Shown here: positions 50,800 through 61,772 of the stretch, piece after piece
Layout of the letters: each line of letters begins with the position of its first letter
How positions within the stretch are numbered: the first letter of the stretch is position 1
DNA from: Orthonyx spaldingii
Lineage: Eukaryota > Chordata > Aves > Passeriformes > Orthonychidae
Direction of reading: 5' to 3'
NCBI GenBank assembly: GCA_013397795.1
Contig: VZTJ01001765.1
Span: forward strand, 372,001-436,000
Length of the DNA stretch: 64,000 bases
Notes under the pieces: generated by a model
Seen by the model: the letters and a program-made list of their open reading frames with translations, nothing else
Told to the model about the DNA's origin: nothing
Databases searched by the model: none
Position numbers and translations under genes: made by a program

Positions 50800-52967
50800 T
50801 TGTGAATTCTGTCAGAAGAAAGAGTGTTACAGAAATCAGTTACCTTTTACACACATTTTCACGTGTGTGCACACATTCAGGTGGATCTAGCTCAAACAAG
50901 CTTCTTGCACTGATATGTCAGTGCCTGTAGTGGCAAGCACAAAGTAACAGGGGCTATTGTGCTACTGTCTCAGAAGTGAACACAGGGAGCAGTTCTCTCC
51001 CACTTCACAAGTCCCTATGTCTATTGTGACCTGATGGAAACAGAGCAGCTCTGAATTTCCCACCTGTGGGAGGTGGGGAGGCATATCAAGACACCAGTTG
51101 ACTTATCAGGACATCAGCAGCCCTCTGGGTGGCTTCCCTGAGCTCTCTGAACCCCAGGAATTCCAGGGTTCACTACTTCTTCATCTGTGTGTCTCTGCAG
51201 AAGCCTACTGAGGTCTGTGGAGTCCACCGACCATTCTAACAGTCCTGCATGCATGGTAATCACCTCTCATCCAGGATGACTGAGAGCACTGAAATGGACT
51301 TTAGCACAATGACAAAAATTTTGCAAGAGGTTTCTTTTTGTACTTGATTTGGGCTTTTTTTCTGAAGTACTATAATACTACTAGTACTACACAGAAAAGC
51401 CTTGCTAAATTTATAAGCAATATGCCTTACTGACATTTCTTGCGGTTAACCTCAGGGAAGTGGAGCTTTTTTAGTGTTCTTATTGAGATGTACTGCTTCA
51501 GAGAAACAACCAGGCCATCAATGCTATGCAACTACTCATATCAAAGAGCAACACTTCAACTAATAAATCCCTATTAACTAATTCTAATAACTTTCCAACA
51601 TTCATAGAACTCCCAAGCCTTCTCCTCCGGTTACTGTTTTTATGTACTCCCAGTTATTTTTAGGAATTTCAAATGTTCAGTCCCAAAGTCCCTACATTGT
51701 GTAAAAAGTCCTTGTTCTTGCATTGTGCAGCAGAAGGTTTTAATTTAGCTTAGAGCAAGAAATCTTGTGAAGAATTGTAGGGTGGAAAATAAAACCAAAT
51801 TGCATTGTTGCTCTGAAAAGGGTAACAAGGTCTTTGGAGATTATACTACCACCTAGAGAGTGAAAACAGCCACTTGAAACAGTATGTACACAGCACAACT
51901 ATAAACCCCATTTTTTCTTCCTAGTACCTATTTTTCCTCTAACTTCTCTATCCTGTTTCTTACATCTTTGCCTTGTATTCTCAATGTAAAGATATGCCCA
52001 GTGGTGTTATGGAATGGTATAAGCTAAAGTAGTTGCTAGAGAACAAGCAAGCATAGCTAGTTTCCAACTTCCAAAGCTCTTTCTGTTCTGAAGTCTGTAA
52101 AGCCCTCGTTTTCTCAGCTGGTTGATACAGATGTCTTGAGCTTTAGTTACATTTTTCTGCATATATGAAACAGAGATAAGAAAAAAGAACATATTTTTCC
52201 TGTAAGAGCAAGAAAGATTTTTCTCTCCCTCTGTAGCAGCATTAGCATAGATAAGTACTTGGATTTTAAAGAAACCCCAGAGTATTGCTTTGGTTGCTCA
52301 GATAAGAATGATTTATTATCTTAGAAAATGACAAAAATCAATGTATAGTGTTGGTCTAGAGAGCACTATCTTCTGGAAGTGTGAGACAACTCATCTTCTG
52401 GGTGACAGACAAAACTAATATGGCTTCCAGAGTAATAATTTCCTTTAATTTTACATAAGAGAGAAGGCAGTCTGTGATTTGTTTTTCCATTCACCATAAA
52501 TTTAATTTGATTGAGAATGGTTCATGGTCACTTGTCCCAAGCTAGCACTGAATTTGTATAGTTACTCACAACAGCACTCCAGCTGACAAATTGATGCTGT
52601 ATTTCAGCTGCACTTCAGTAGTGGCTTTTATTCCCATTCAGGAATTAACCCCATCTGTCTTCATGCAGCACTTCAGTGAGGGCACAAGATGACTGCAGGA
52701 TCAAGAAAAATACCCTGTACATCCAATATCTTTTCAAACACTTCTGAGTGCAGTTGCAATCTATCTTTGGTTGCAAATTCACCAAGTAGGCATCTAAACA
52801 CACACAATGGCAAGAACATACTTTTTTTCAAGAATATTTTACTTACCCTTATTAGAGACAAACTGGTCCAGCCTTGCTTTGTACTCAGGTAACACCTTAT
52901 GATGAAGGCTCAGTAACATCGCTGGGCTTATTTCAATCATTTCAGGACTCTATTGACCATATTTTAC
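50800..52967. other. AT-rich intron-like stretch
   Basis: Unique sequence without recognised repeats or convincing frames. Confidence 0.45.
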
Positions 52968-53880
52968 AGAATCAGAGAATGGGTAAGGCTGGAAGGCACC
53001 ACAGTGGGTCATCTGGCCCAACCTTCCTGCTCAAGCAAGGTCATCCCAGAGCACTCGGCACAGGATTGTATCCAGAAGGTTCTTGAGTATCTCCAGTGAG
53101 GAGAAACTCCACAACCTATCTGGACAATCTGTTCAAGTGCTCAGTCATGAAAGAAGTTCTTCCTCATATTCATGTGGAACTTCTTGTGCATCAGTTTCTG
53201 CCCGTTGCCTCTTGTCCTATTGCTCGGCACCACCAAGAGCCTGGATCCATCCTCTGACATCCACCCTTCAGAGACTGATAGGCATTGATGAGGTCCCCTC
53301 TCTTTCGCCTTTTCTTGAGGCTGAACAGGCCCAAGTCCCTCAGCCTTTTGTCCTAAGAGATGCTCTCTTGTTGCCCTTCAATGGACCTTCTCCAGTAGTT
53401 CCGTATCTCTCTTGTCCTGAGGAGCCCAGAACTGGACACAACATTCCAGGTCAGGCCTCACCAGGGCTAGCAGGAGGGGCAGAATCACCTCTCTTGACCT
53501 GCTGGCCATGCTCTTCCTCACCCAGCCCAGGATCCCATTGGCCTTCTTGGCCACAAGGGCACTGCTGGCTCAGGGACAGTTTGTTGTCCACCAGGATCCC
53601 CAGGTCCTTCTCCACAGAGCTGCTTCCCAGCAGGTCAGCTCCCAGCCTGTGCTGGTCCATGGGGTGATTCCTCCCCTGGTGCAGGACCCTGCACTTGCCT
53701 TTGTTGAATTTCAGACAGTTCCTCTCTGTCCATCTCTCCAGCCTGTCAAGGTCCTTCTGAAGGGCTGCAGAGCCCTCTGGGGTATCGGCCACTCCTCCCA
53801 GCTTTGTGTCCTCAGTGGACTTGCTGAGGAAGCATCTGCCCTTCTGTCCAAGTCATCAATGAGCAAGTTAAACAACTTCC
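52968..53880 (-). mobile_element. CR1 LINE, 5'-truncated copy with ORF2 C-terminal part
   Basis: About 910 bp of CR1 in minus orientation, the longest copy here. The 3' end lies at low coordinates (CAGAATCAGAGAATGGGTAA, CCTTCCTGCTCAAGCAAGG). Higher coordinates encode the C-terminal part of the CR1 reverse-transcriptase ORF. A minus frame at 53792-53451 contains DLDRLERWTERN, KFNKGKCRVLHQ and LGILVDNKLSLSQQC, which are hallmark CR1 ORF2 motifs. The frame then breaks near 53575, and the later part lies in another register with stops. It is truncated at about 53880, so it lacks the RT active site and the endonuclease and is dead. Confidence 0.95.
53451..53792 (-). pseudogene. CR1 ORF2 C-terminal fragment
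   Basis: This is the remaining readable part of the LINE polyprotein. It contains the region after the RT catalytic core, with the VADTPEG-like start and the VDNKLSLSQQC segment. A frameshift follows. The ATG at 53792 is internal to the original ORF, so this is not a translated gene. Confidence 0.85.
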
Positions 53881-56800
53881 AGTAAACAGAGAAGGATTAT
53901 GAGGTTTGTTGTGAAGTTTATTCAGCAGTTCAAGATTGCAGTGCTCAGTGATTACATCACACAGATTTAGTGCTGGAAATTACTCCTTAAAATGAACTTC
54001 TAAAGCTTTTTTAGCTTCAAATATTCTTATAGCTCAAGTCTGTCACAGTTACAAGCTGCTGGTTTTTATAAAATTATAAAAATTAATGTAAATAAATATT
54101 AAATAAGGCCATTTCAAGAAGAAAAAGACAGTTATGAAAGAAAAATTTGGAGGTGAGAATTGCTTTATAATCATGTCTTCAGTCCATGGAAAGACAAATG
54201 TTTTTCCTCCTATCCTGAACAATTACTTCTGATGTGAAAACGAGCTTGTACTGAATGTACAATAGATGAAGAATCCTTTCAGAAAATATCAGGAGGAGAC
54301 AGAAAATGACCTGAAACTGAACTCTTCAAATAAGAAGCAAAACAATCTGTTAGATGCCAAGAAGTCTACATGGAGTCAGTAGTTCATTTGTCTTCTGTGC
54401 TTGTTGTTCAGGATAGGAAAAATGGGATCTCATCACTTCCATAGTATAAAAACAGATACAAACCTGGAAGTGTTTTTAATTGCCACACAAGTGGGGTCTC
54501 TCCATCATTTATTACATCTTCACACCTCAGACATAATGGGGTTGTATCTGAAACTCATACGCATCCAAGTGTTTGACTTCATTATTTTTCATTTCTGTTA
54601 CGAATGCCTAGAAAAACTCTGACAAGAAAGTTTTGCTAAATTCTGTAATCCCAGGGTTTGAGGGACTTCATGTCTAGCATCTTTACCTCTGCTTCATCTT
54701 ATAGTCGTGAACTGTGCTGCTGATCCTTCCCAAGGCCCAGAGATCTGTGTGCCTTTTCAGTATAAACAGTTGTTCATCACGTTCTAGTATCCTCCTACAG
54801 GTTCACACCTAACTCCATAACTGATTTACATGCAATTTCAACATCAAATACTCAATATCTCCTTTTCCCCTCCAATTATCAAGTTCCCTCTGCCTTAACA
54901 TGACCACAGTTGCAATTCTGCCAGGGTTTCCCATTGCTTTTGGTGTAGGCAGTATGGGTTGCATCTTGCTCTACACACTGCCAGTAGCAACCTTTCTAAT
55001 AAGCTGGACTTACATTAGCTCACCTAGCCACCAAGTATCTTATAAATACTGTCTTACACAGTCTACTCCAGTCAACTTTTCTCCCTCCTTCAACCCAGAG
55101 TCTTCTTCATGATCCATGCTTTCTTTAAAATACATATATACACGGTACAAGTCCATGAGCACACACAAGACTAGAATTAGCTGTAGAGAAGTATGTTTAC
55201 ATGTTAATAAGCGATCATACCTTCCATTGTGGAAAAGGAGTGGAAAAATTCGATGTTTGATCAGATTTACAAGGTTTAACATTGACTTGGTAGCAGTCTA
55301 TTTTGTAGTACTAGAAATAAGTTTACAGAAGAGATGTACCTTCTAAAGGGGGAAATAGAATAACACATGACAACTTTGTTACAAGTACAGACTGAAAGAA
55401 TCCCTTTGAAATATGTTTTGAAGCTTTGGTTTGGAGGTGTTTGGCCTTTGGAGCCTATGAAAGGACAGTACACAGCAAAAAGCAATCATTATGGAATCTG
55501 ATATGTCTGATGAGCAAGTTTCTGGAGAGTATTCTGTTCCTGACAAGCTCAGCACTAAAGCATGGAAATGACATCAAGTCATACCCCTGCAGATGGCAGC
55601 AGTACTTCAAATTTCAGTGCCACAGCACTGTATGTGGTAGAAGCTGAGTCAGATTCCCATAGTGAAGGTACTGTTGACTGTCAGGCTCCTAAAGTGATGT
55701 GTTTCTACTCACCAGCAGGTTACTGATAATTTTTTTCAGTTGGAAAAGGAAATTTTGCCAAGTAGCAGAAAGATGTTCCTGAGCCTTGAGGAATCCCTCT
55801 TGGTTCCAAGCATAATCAGCTCTTACCCTGCTTTATCTCAAGTACTGCAGGTGTTATTTTAAAACCAATTTATATTCTTCAAGCTAGCAACAGCATCTGA
55901 CTTTGTTGGCTTGGAGGAGCATAGCACAGTAATAACAGTAATACTACAATAATAAATTCAGCTGTAGCAAGATGTTGCTGAAAAATTCTTTCAGTGGCAG
56001 ATAGCTAGCCCTAACTACTGCAGGATGAGGCAAGATGATCAAACAGACCAAGATACCTCTTTATTCAGAGCATACAAAAAAGGTTTGAAGTGCTATAATT
56101 CAGACACCTGGAACTTTCTATGCTCTGCATGGATCCTAACGGGTTTGAATTTAAATGTAAACAACTCCCCCTCACACCCCCCAAGATTAATGCTAACATT
56201 GAAACATTGACATTAAAAATTTTGTTAATGTTAATAAAACATTAGCATAAAAAACTTTCAGTCAAAGCATCCAACTAATTGGGGTTTGAGTAATGTGAGA
56301 GGTTTGTGTAGAGCCATATTCTTATCTACTGCCAGCACAAGCAAAGGGAGGACCAGCAGAACATACTGGGATATCCCCTTCAGCAAGGTCCAAACCAGGT
56401 GTCTCCTCTCATGTCTGTTGAGTTATTCGGAAAGAAGGATAAGTAAAGAACTGTATTCTGCCTACAAATCTGACAAGCAACTGCCCCAAAGCCCTCAATC
56501 TGTATAAAATACTACTAGCTTAGCTCCACACCTACATCTTCCCAGTTCAAGCCTGAAAGTTCTGCTGAACATTTAAGCCTGAGAAAAAGTCTTTATTTCC
56601 AATGTTCCTACTTCCCAGTTACTTGCAGAGACCTCACCTGGACAACATAGTCTCAGTCACAGGAGTCTGTCAGACAGAGACCCAACATCCTGGTCCATGT
56701 GCCCACCCTGGCAGCCTATAAACAGAAAGATTCCAGCAAGTAAAAATAACACAAATTTCTGCAGCGGTTCTGGAGAAGAACCAAGAACTCCTGTGTGAAT

Positions 56801-56987
56801 TACCTATAAAGCATGATGTGAAAAACAGTTCAAATGACCTGAAGTTACTGGTAGTTATCCATGTACACAAGCTTTCCTAGTCCCAGCAGCCTGTGAGGCA
56901 CATCTTGGCAACAACCGCTTCACCCTCCTAAATTGCCATGGGCAGCTTTCATGGCTGTCTGTTGCTATTAGAGAAGAAAAGACTGCT

Positions 56988-57030
56988 TCAGTTGGAAGGG
57001 ACCTACAACAATATTAGTTTTCTTTCAGCT
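56988..57030 (-). mobile_element. Very short CR1 tail fragment
   Basis: CTTCAGTTGGAAGGGACCTA and the bases after it match the usual reversed CR1 3' tail. The element is cut off after about 40 bp. It is short enough that the call rests on one motif. Confidence 0.4.
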
Positions 57031-57279
57031 ACAGATAATGAAGGCCCTGCAGAGCAGTACAAAGCAGAAGAAATTAGGGTTTCAGCTCTGCATCCCTGAC
57101 AAAATATCCCTACTTATTTAGCATATGAAGTAGTATCCCTTCCTTTTTCTAGCTCTGTTGACCTAGGCTGACATCTTTAGCTTTTATGATTACATGGGCT
57201 CTTCTTTGCTCTGATGTGTCTCTCCTTTTTGTCCTTCTATATAACTAGAAATAATTCAATAAAATAAATTATTTATATA

Positions 57280-57308
57280 TAATGATGACAGCAGATCTGT
57301 CATCATTA
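57280..57308. repeat. Perfect 12-bp inverted repeat with 5-base loop
   Basis: TAATGATGACAG (57280-57291) pairs with CTGTCATCATTA (57297-57308) around CAGAT. It follows an AT-only stretch. In RNA it would form a stable small stem-loop on either strand. Confidence 0.75.
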
Positions 57309-59042
57309 GAGATGAATTAAAATTCGTCTGTAGTTTTTATTTCCTATATTTACCTTTTCATGATTTCTGCTGTTCCTAACACTAAATTTTATTCTACAAA
57401 AAATCCAGAAATATAATGAGCAATCAACATCATACAAGTAAACCTATTCAGGCAAGCTTACAATTTGTTTCACAGGAGTTCGTCTAACTTTAAGGCAAGG
57501 ACTAGGAACTAATTACATATATTATTTTATATCTATTCAAGATTTTGTCTGTAAGCTTTGGTTTTTCATCTACCTCTGCTACCACTAGCAATGAGCTACT
57601 GTTTTCACAAATGCATTGCTTTATGTTACCTAGTGTCTTTTTATATTAGGCACAAAGTCTTTGCACAGTAAGCATGATGGCATGGCTGATCCTTAGTGTA
57701 TAGTTGTCTATTTCAACATCATTACTAGGGTTTATGCCATTTCCCAGTTTAAATCAAAGGTGCAACACAAATGCAATAAATAGGAAGTCATTTAATAGCC
57801 GTTTAAGTAAAACATGGACTGTGAAGTCTGAACTTTAGATTGTTGTGTGGATTTCTGTAGGACAATTTCAGAATTGGATGGGATGGATTTCTTGGGTTAT
57901 TCAGAGGATTTGTATCTGAGGCTGTAAATTCTGCCCACTGCTAAGATCTGTTCAAAAAACAAATAAGTAATTGCTAGCCTAGTTTAGACTCAGCACTTTC
58001 GTATTCCATCTCCTGCCCTATACTATTTATAACATTGCTGGGTGCTTTGCAAGACTGCTTCAATAGGAGGGGAAACTATCCCTGTAAAGCCTTGGGATTC
58101 ATCAAATGAAAGGTGCTATGTAAGCTGCTACTGGTTTTCCTGTTTATTATACTGTGAATTGATGGAAGAAAGCAAGAGAGTGATGGTTATCTCTCAACAT
58201 AATATAAAATTTGCCTTAGGTAGGGACACTATTTGCTGAACACTTCTTTCACCCAAAGTGAAAAACTAATAATGGCATTTGCTGTTTTCATAACAACCCA
58301 GGAGAGCACTGACTCTGACAGGCTGCTACTCCCTGATGGCTAAATAGCTAAGGAGAAGTAACGTGAGAAACAACTCTGCTGAAAATAACTCCAGCCATCA
58401 TCACTGAAGCACATGGACTCATTCCTGCCATAAGTCTGTTTCCCCTGCAGCAAAATCCCTCTTATTCCCCTCCCATGGTGGTCCTTTGTTGCTCAGGCTC
58501 CCTTTAGCATTGTCACTTCTGGTTTTTCCCTTTATTCCACTGTGTAAACCACAGGACAAAGGGGAAGGGAGGAGCTGTCAAAACCAATGTGCCATTCTGC
58601 TGCTAAACTACTGAGCAAAGGGGATATTAATAAAGAAAACTGAAGCATAGGTGCCTAGGTGTTCTGAGAATTGGATTCTGAACACTCTTTCCAGTATATT
58701 TCCATTCTGGTAGTCAGTGAGAGAAAATGAGAACTGCACTGTAGCCACCTACAGTGATGGAAAGACAGGCAAAAAAACCCCCAAAAAAACCACCAAAGTC
58801 AAGAAGAAACAATAAAATTAGAAATCTACATGGGAGTAGTAGTACAATCCAATGGAAGACCTCATCAACATACATCTACAACAGTTGATTCCAGGCAAAC
58901 CTATGTTCTGTCTACATTAGTCAGTCTGCAAATGTAGAACACGATGAACTACTGGCTATGTCGGTGAGTGGAAATTTACTACACGTGAACACTTGGATAG
59001 TCTAGTATTAGTGGGGGTAGAATTGACTAGATACCACCAGGA

Positions 59043-59514
59043 TTAGGATTTCTTTTCAAATTGAGTAACATTATCCCAAATTACCTTTTGAATTTCAACA
59101 GGTAAGGTACCTTTTTCACTTTCCCTTATGACTGGAACTGTCATTGACTGCATCAACAGTTGAGCTTGGATACAACTAAGAGCTAAAGAAACATAGGTCC
59201 TCACTATGCTAAGTGCAACTGTGATAAATTGAGGATCTTTTTCATTAATTCCCTCCCACTGAGTTAATATGCATTAGAAACCACTGCTTAGTTCCCAAAA
59301 CCAAAAGGGAAGATTGTAGAGGGTGTTTCAGTTTATTTAGGTCACTAGTTATTGTGACAAGTTTGCTCATTAATACCTTAGAGTCTGTGCCATTTAGAAC
59401 TCCCAGTCCTGTTCCCAGAATGCCAGTCACATTCCTTCTGGTTTGCCTGGAAGAAGGGAGGGCTAGTTTATGCAACCATGGTGTCCATCCTGCATAGGAA
59501 GTTTTCAGGAGCAA
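59043..59514 (-). pseudogene. Endogenous retrovirus env relic, transmembrane subunit
   Basis: The minus frame 59514-59245 has a basic cluster (RQTRR) directly before a Gly-rich hydrophobic stretch beginning GILGTGLGVLNG. That is the layout of a surface/transmembrane cleavage site and fusion peptide. It is followed by a leucine-rich heptad-like region (DLNKLKHPLQSSLLVLGTKQ). After a frameshift at about 59260 the homology continues in another register to a stop at 59045-59043, covering the ectodomain with Asn-glycosylation-type NVT. The surface-subunit part, to the right up to about 60.9 kb, is full of stops. No intact LTRs, gag or pol are visible nearby. The gene is broken and cannot give a working envelope. 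Confidence 0.75.
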
Positions 59515-60941
59515 GCTGGTTGGACTGTGGAAACATTATTCTGCATTAACAGCTCAACTCACTTAAGGGACCATGTTGAGTGGAATTACATTTGCTGTTG
59601 ACCTGTATTTTTGATTAAGTAGGGACAAATGTTATAGATGTGAGGAGACCGTTCAATAGAAGGCTGAGTTCTTGGAGGTTGAGTGGTTAAATACGGCTCT
59701 TCAACAAGAATTTCAAATTGAAGGCCCAAGCTCAATCAAGAGATGGGGTCTGTTCAAAGACACATTGCAAATATTGGATGAGATATTTTAAAGGTATGCC
59801 AGCACTCATGCTTAGAAGAGCAGGTATGTATGTTGTTTTTTCCCTTTGGCATAGTTTGCAACACTTATTTCCTTGACATAGGTTACAACAATGTGACAAC
59901 AACTGTTGTCAGGCATTTAGTGTTACTTGGAATTAGGCATCCTATCGAGGTGATGTCACCTTTCATTCCCTTTCGAGATGGGATGTGTTGATTTTCACTC
60001 TTATCTGTGATGATCCACTCTAGCCTATAAAAGGTGATGTTATATTACAGTGCCACTGCAAACAAATTATGCCAGGTATAGATATGTCTACAAGTACATA
60101 TTCTTCTATCCATGGCCACCCCATTGTACATAAATTTCACAGTTTGCATTCTACAATTAGGAAATCAAATGACAGTTCTACACCCTGTTTTCGCCATAAA
60201 CAAAATGCAAGCGCATGCTGTGTAAAAGTAAAATTGTAACAGGATTTCTTATTGTTACTTGGTTTAGTAAAATCAGTGTGGTATATTTTAATTTCAGTGG
60301 GTTTTTCATGAGTAGACCCATTGATTGCTCTGCACCCTATTTTTATTTCTTCCCTGGGTATTGCTTGGAGTGCTAATATTTCAGAAATATCATGGTTGTC
60401 ATGAGTTCCTTTTCCATCCCACTCACTTGTGAAATATAATTAATCTTCATGTACAACCACAACAGCAAGGTTCACATTGGTCTTACTTTTGGGTGGAATC
60501 CCAACTCTTCTGGTTTATTTAACATCAGCTTGGGACCATGGCCATTCTGTACCTTGATTATGAGTCAAGAGGAATTGCATTGTCATGAATAGAATAATAT
60601 CATAAATCCAATCTATTGATTTGCTATCCTCCAAATTTAGGTGTCCAGATAACTGTGCACAGCAAAAATAGTATTACAGTCAAACTAATGGGAGTACTCC
60701 TTGTAGACATTCAGGGTTGGTGTAGGCTAATCCAACTGCCAGCAGCCATGAAGGACTCACACTAAAATTTATGGAATACCTCTCTTTATTAATAGAAAAT
60801 TGTGACAGGTTAAGCTGTGAGAATTGGTGGTGGTAGTATCTGACTGCAAAAACATATTCAAAGCAATACAGACAACCTCTAATCCCTGACAGAAGTATTC
60901 AGTGTGCTTAGATTGTGGTTCTTATCCAATAGGCACTTTAT
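59515..60941 (-). pseudogene. Probable degenerate env surface-subunit region
   Basis: By position this should be the upstream part of the env relic. Only short open pieces remain on the minus strand (for example around 60200-60450), and no motif is secure. Coordinates are nominal. Confidence 0.3.
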
Positions 60942-61356
60942 GGGTGAGAAGAGAGGTTCAGTCTGTCAGCTGATCCCGGTAGCTATGATGGAGTCTTCCC
61001 TGAATTTTCCCCATTCTCAACTGAGTTTTATACTATTTCTTTACGTTTAGGTGGAGCTTGAGTGACTCTAGCCATACATAACTTTGTTACTGGTTGGTGT
61101 AAAATTCTGTTGCTTCACTGATAAAGAGTCAATAAAATATAGAACACATGCTCAGTGAGGGGTGAGTAACTTTGGGGTGGAGGTGTGTGTTAATATTACA
61201 ATTAGAGTCTAATGAACCAAGTTCATCTGAGGATAGCGATTGCTTCACAGCTGTTGGCTCAGCAGCAAGACATCTTCTCCTCTCCCCTCTGGCTGACAGG
61301 TGCTGTGCAATTCATCAGCTAAAAAGTACCACCCAGTTCCCCTCCCTGCAGGGCTT
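60942..61356. repeat. First copy of an exact 415-bp duplication
   Basis: Base-for-base identical by eye to 61358-61772 and separated from it by one N at 61357. It includes a 63-codon + frame at 61172 that recurs at 61588. Identity of this length next to an N points to an assembly join rather than a biological tandem repeat. Confidence 0.95.
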
Positions 61357-61357
61357 N

Positions 61358-61772
61358 GGGTGAGAAGAGAGGTTCAGTCTGTCAGCTGATCCCGGTAGCT
61401 ATGATGGAGTCTTCCCTGAATTTTCCCCATTCTCAACTGAGTTTTATACTATTTCTTTACGTTTAGGTGGAGCTTGAGTGACTCTAGCCATACATAACTT
61501 TGTTACTGGTTGGTGTAAAATTCTGTTGCTTCACTGATAAAGAGTCAATAAAATATAGAACACATGCTCAGTGAGGGGTGAGTAACTTTGGGGTGGAGGT
61601 GTGTGTTAATATTACAATTAGAGTCTAATGAACCAAGTTCATCTGAGGATAGCGATTGCTTCACAGCTGTTGGCTCAGCAGCAAGACATCTTCTCCTCTC
61701 CCCTCTGGCTGACAGGTGCTGTGCAATTCATCAGCTAAAAAGTACCACCCAGTTCCCCTCCCTGCAGGGCTT
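61358..61772. repeat. Second copy of the 415-bp duplication
   Basis: Identical to the first copy. The sequence continues into unique DNA (TCTATAGAGCC) at the right end, while the first copy is entered from unique DNA on the left. This is what is expected if two overlapping contigs were placed end to end. Confidence 0.95.

Larger units (their letters stand above)
53890..58800. other. AT-rich intron-like or intergenic stretch
   Basis: Unique sequence. It contains a roughly 40-bp CR1-tail-like piece at about 56988-57030 and a perfect hairpin at 57280-57308 downstream of an AT-only tract. No gene is recognised. Confidence 0.45.
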
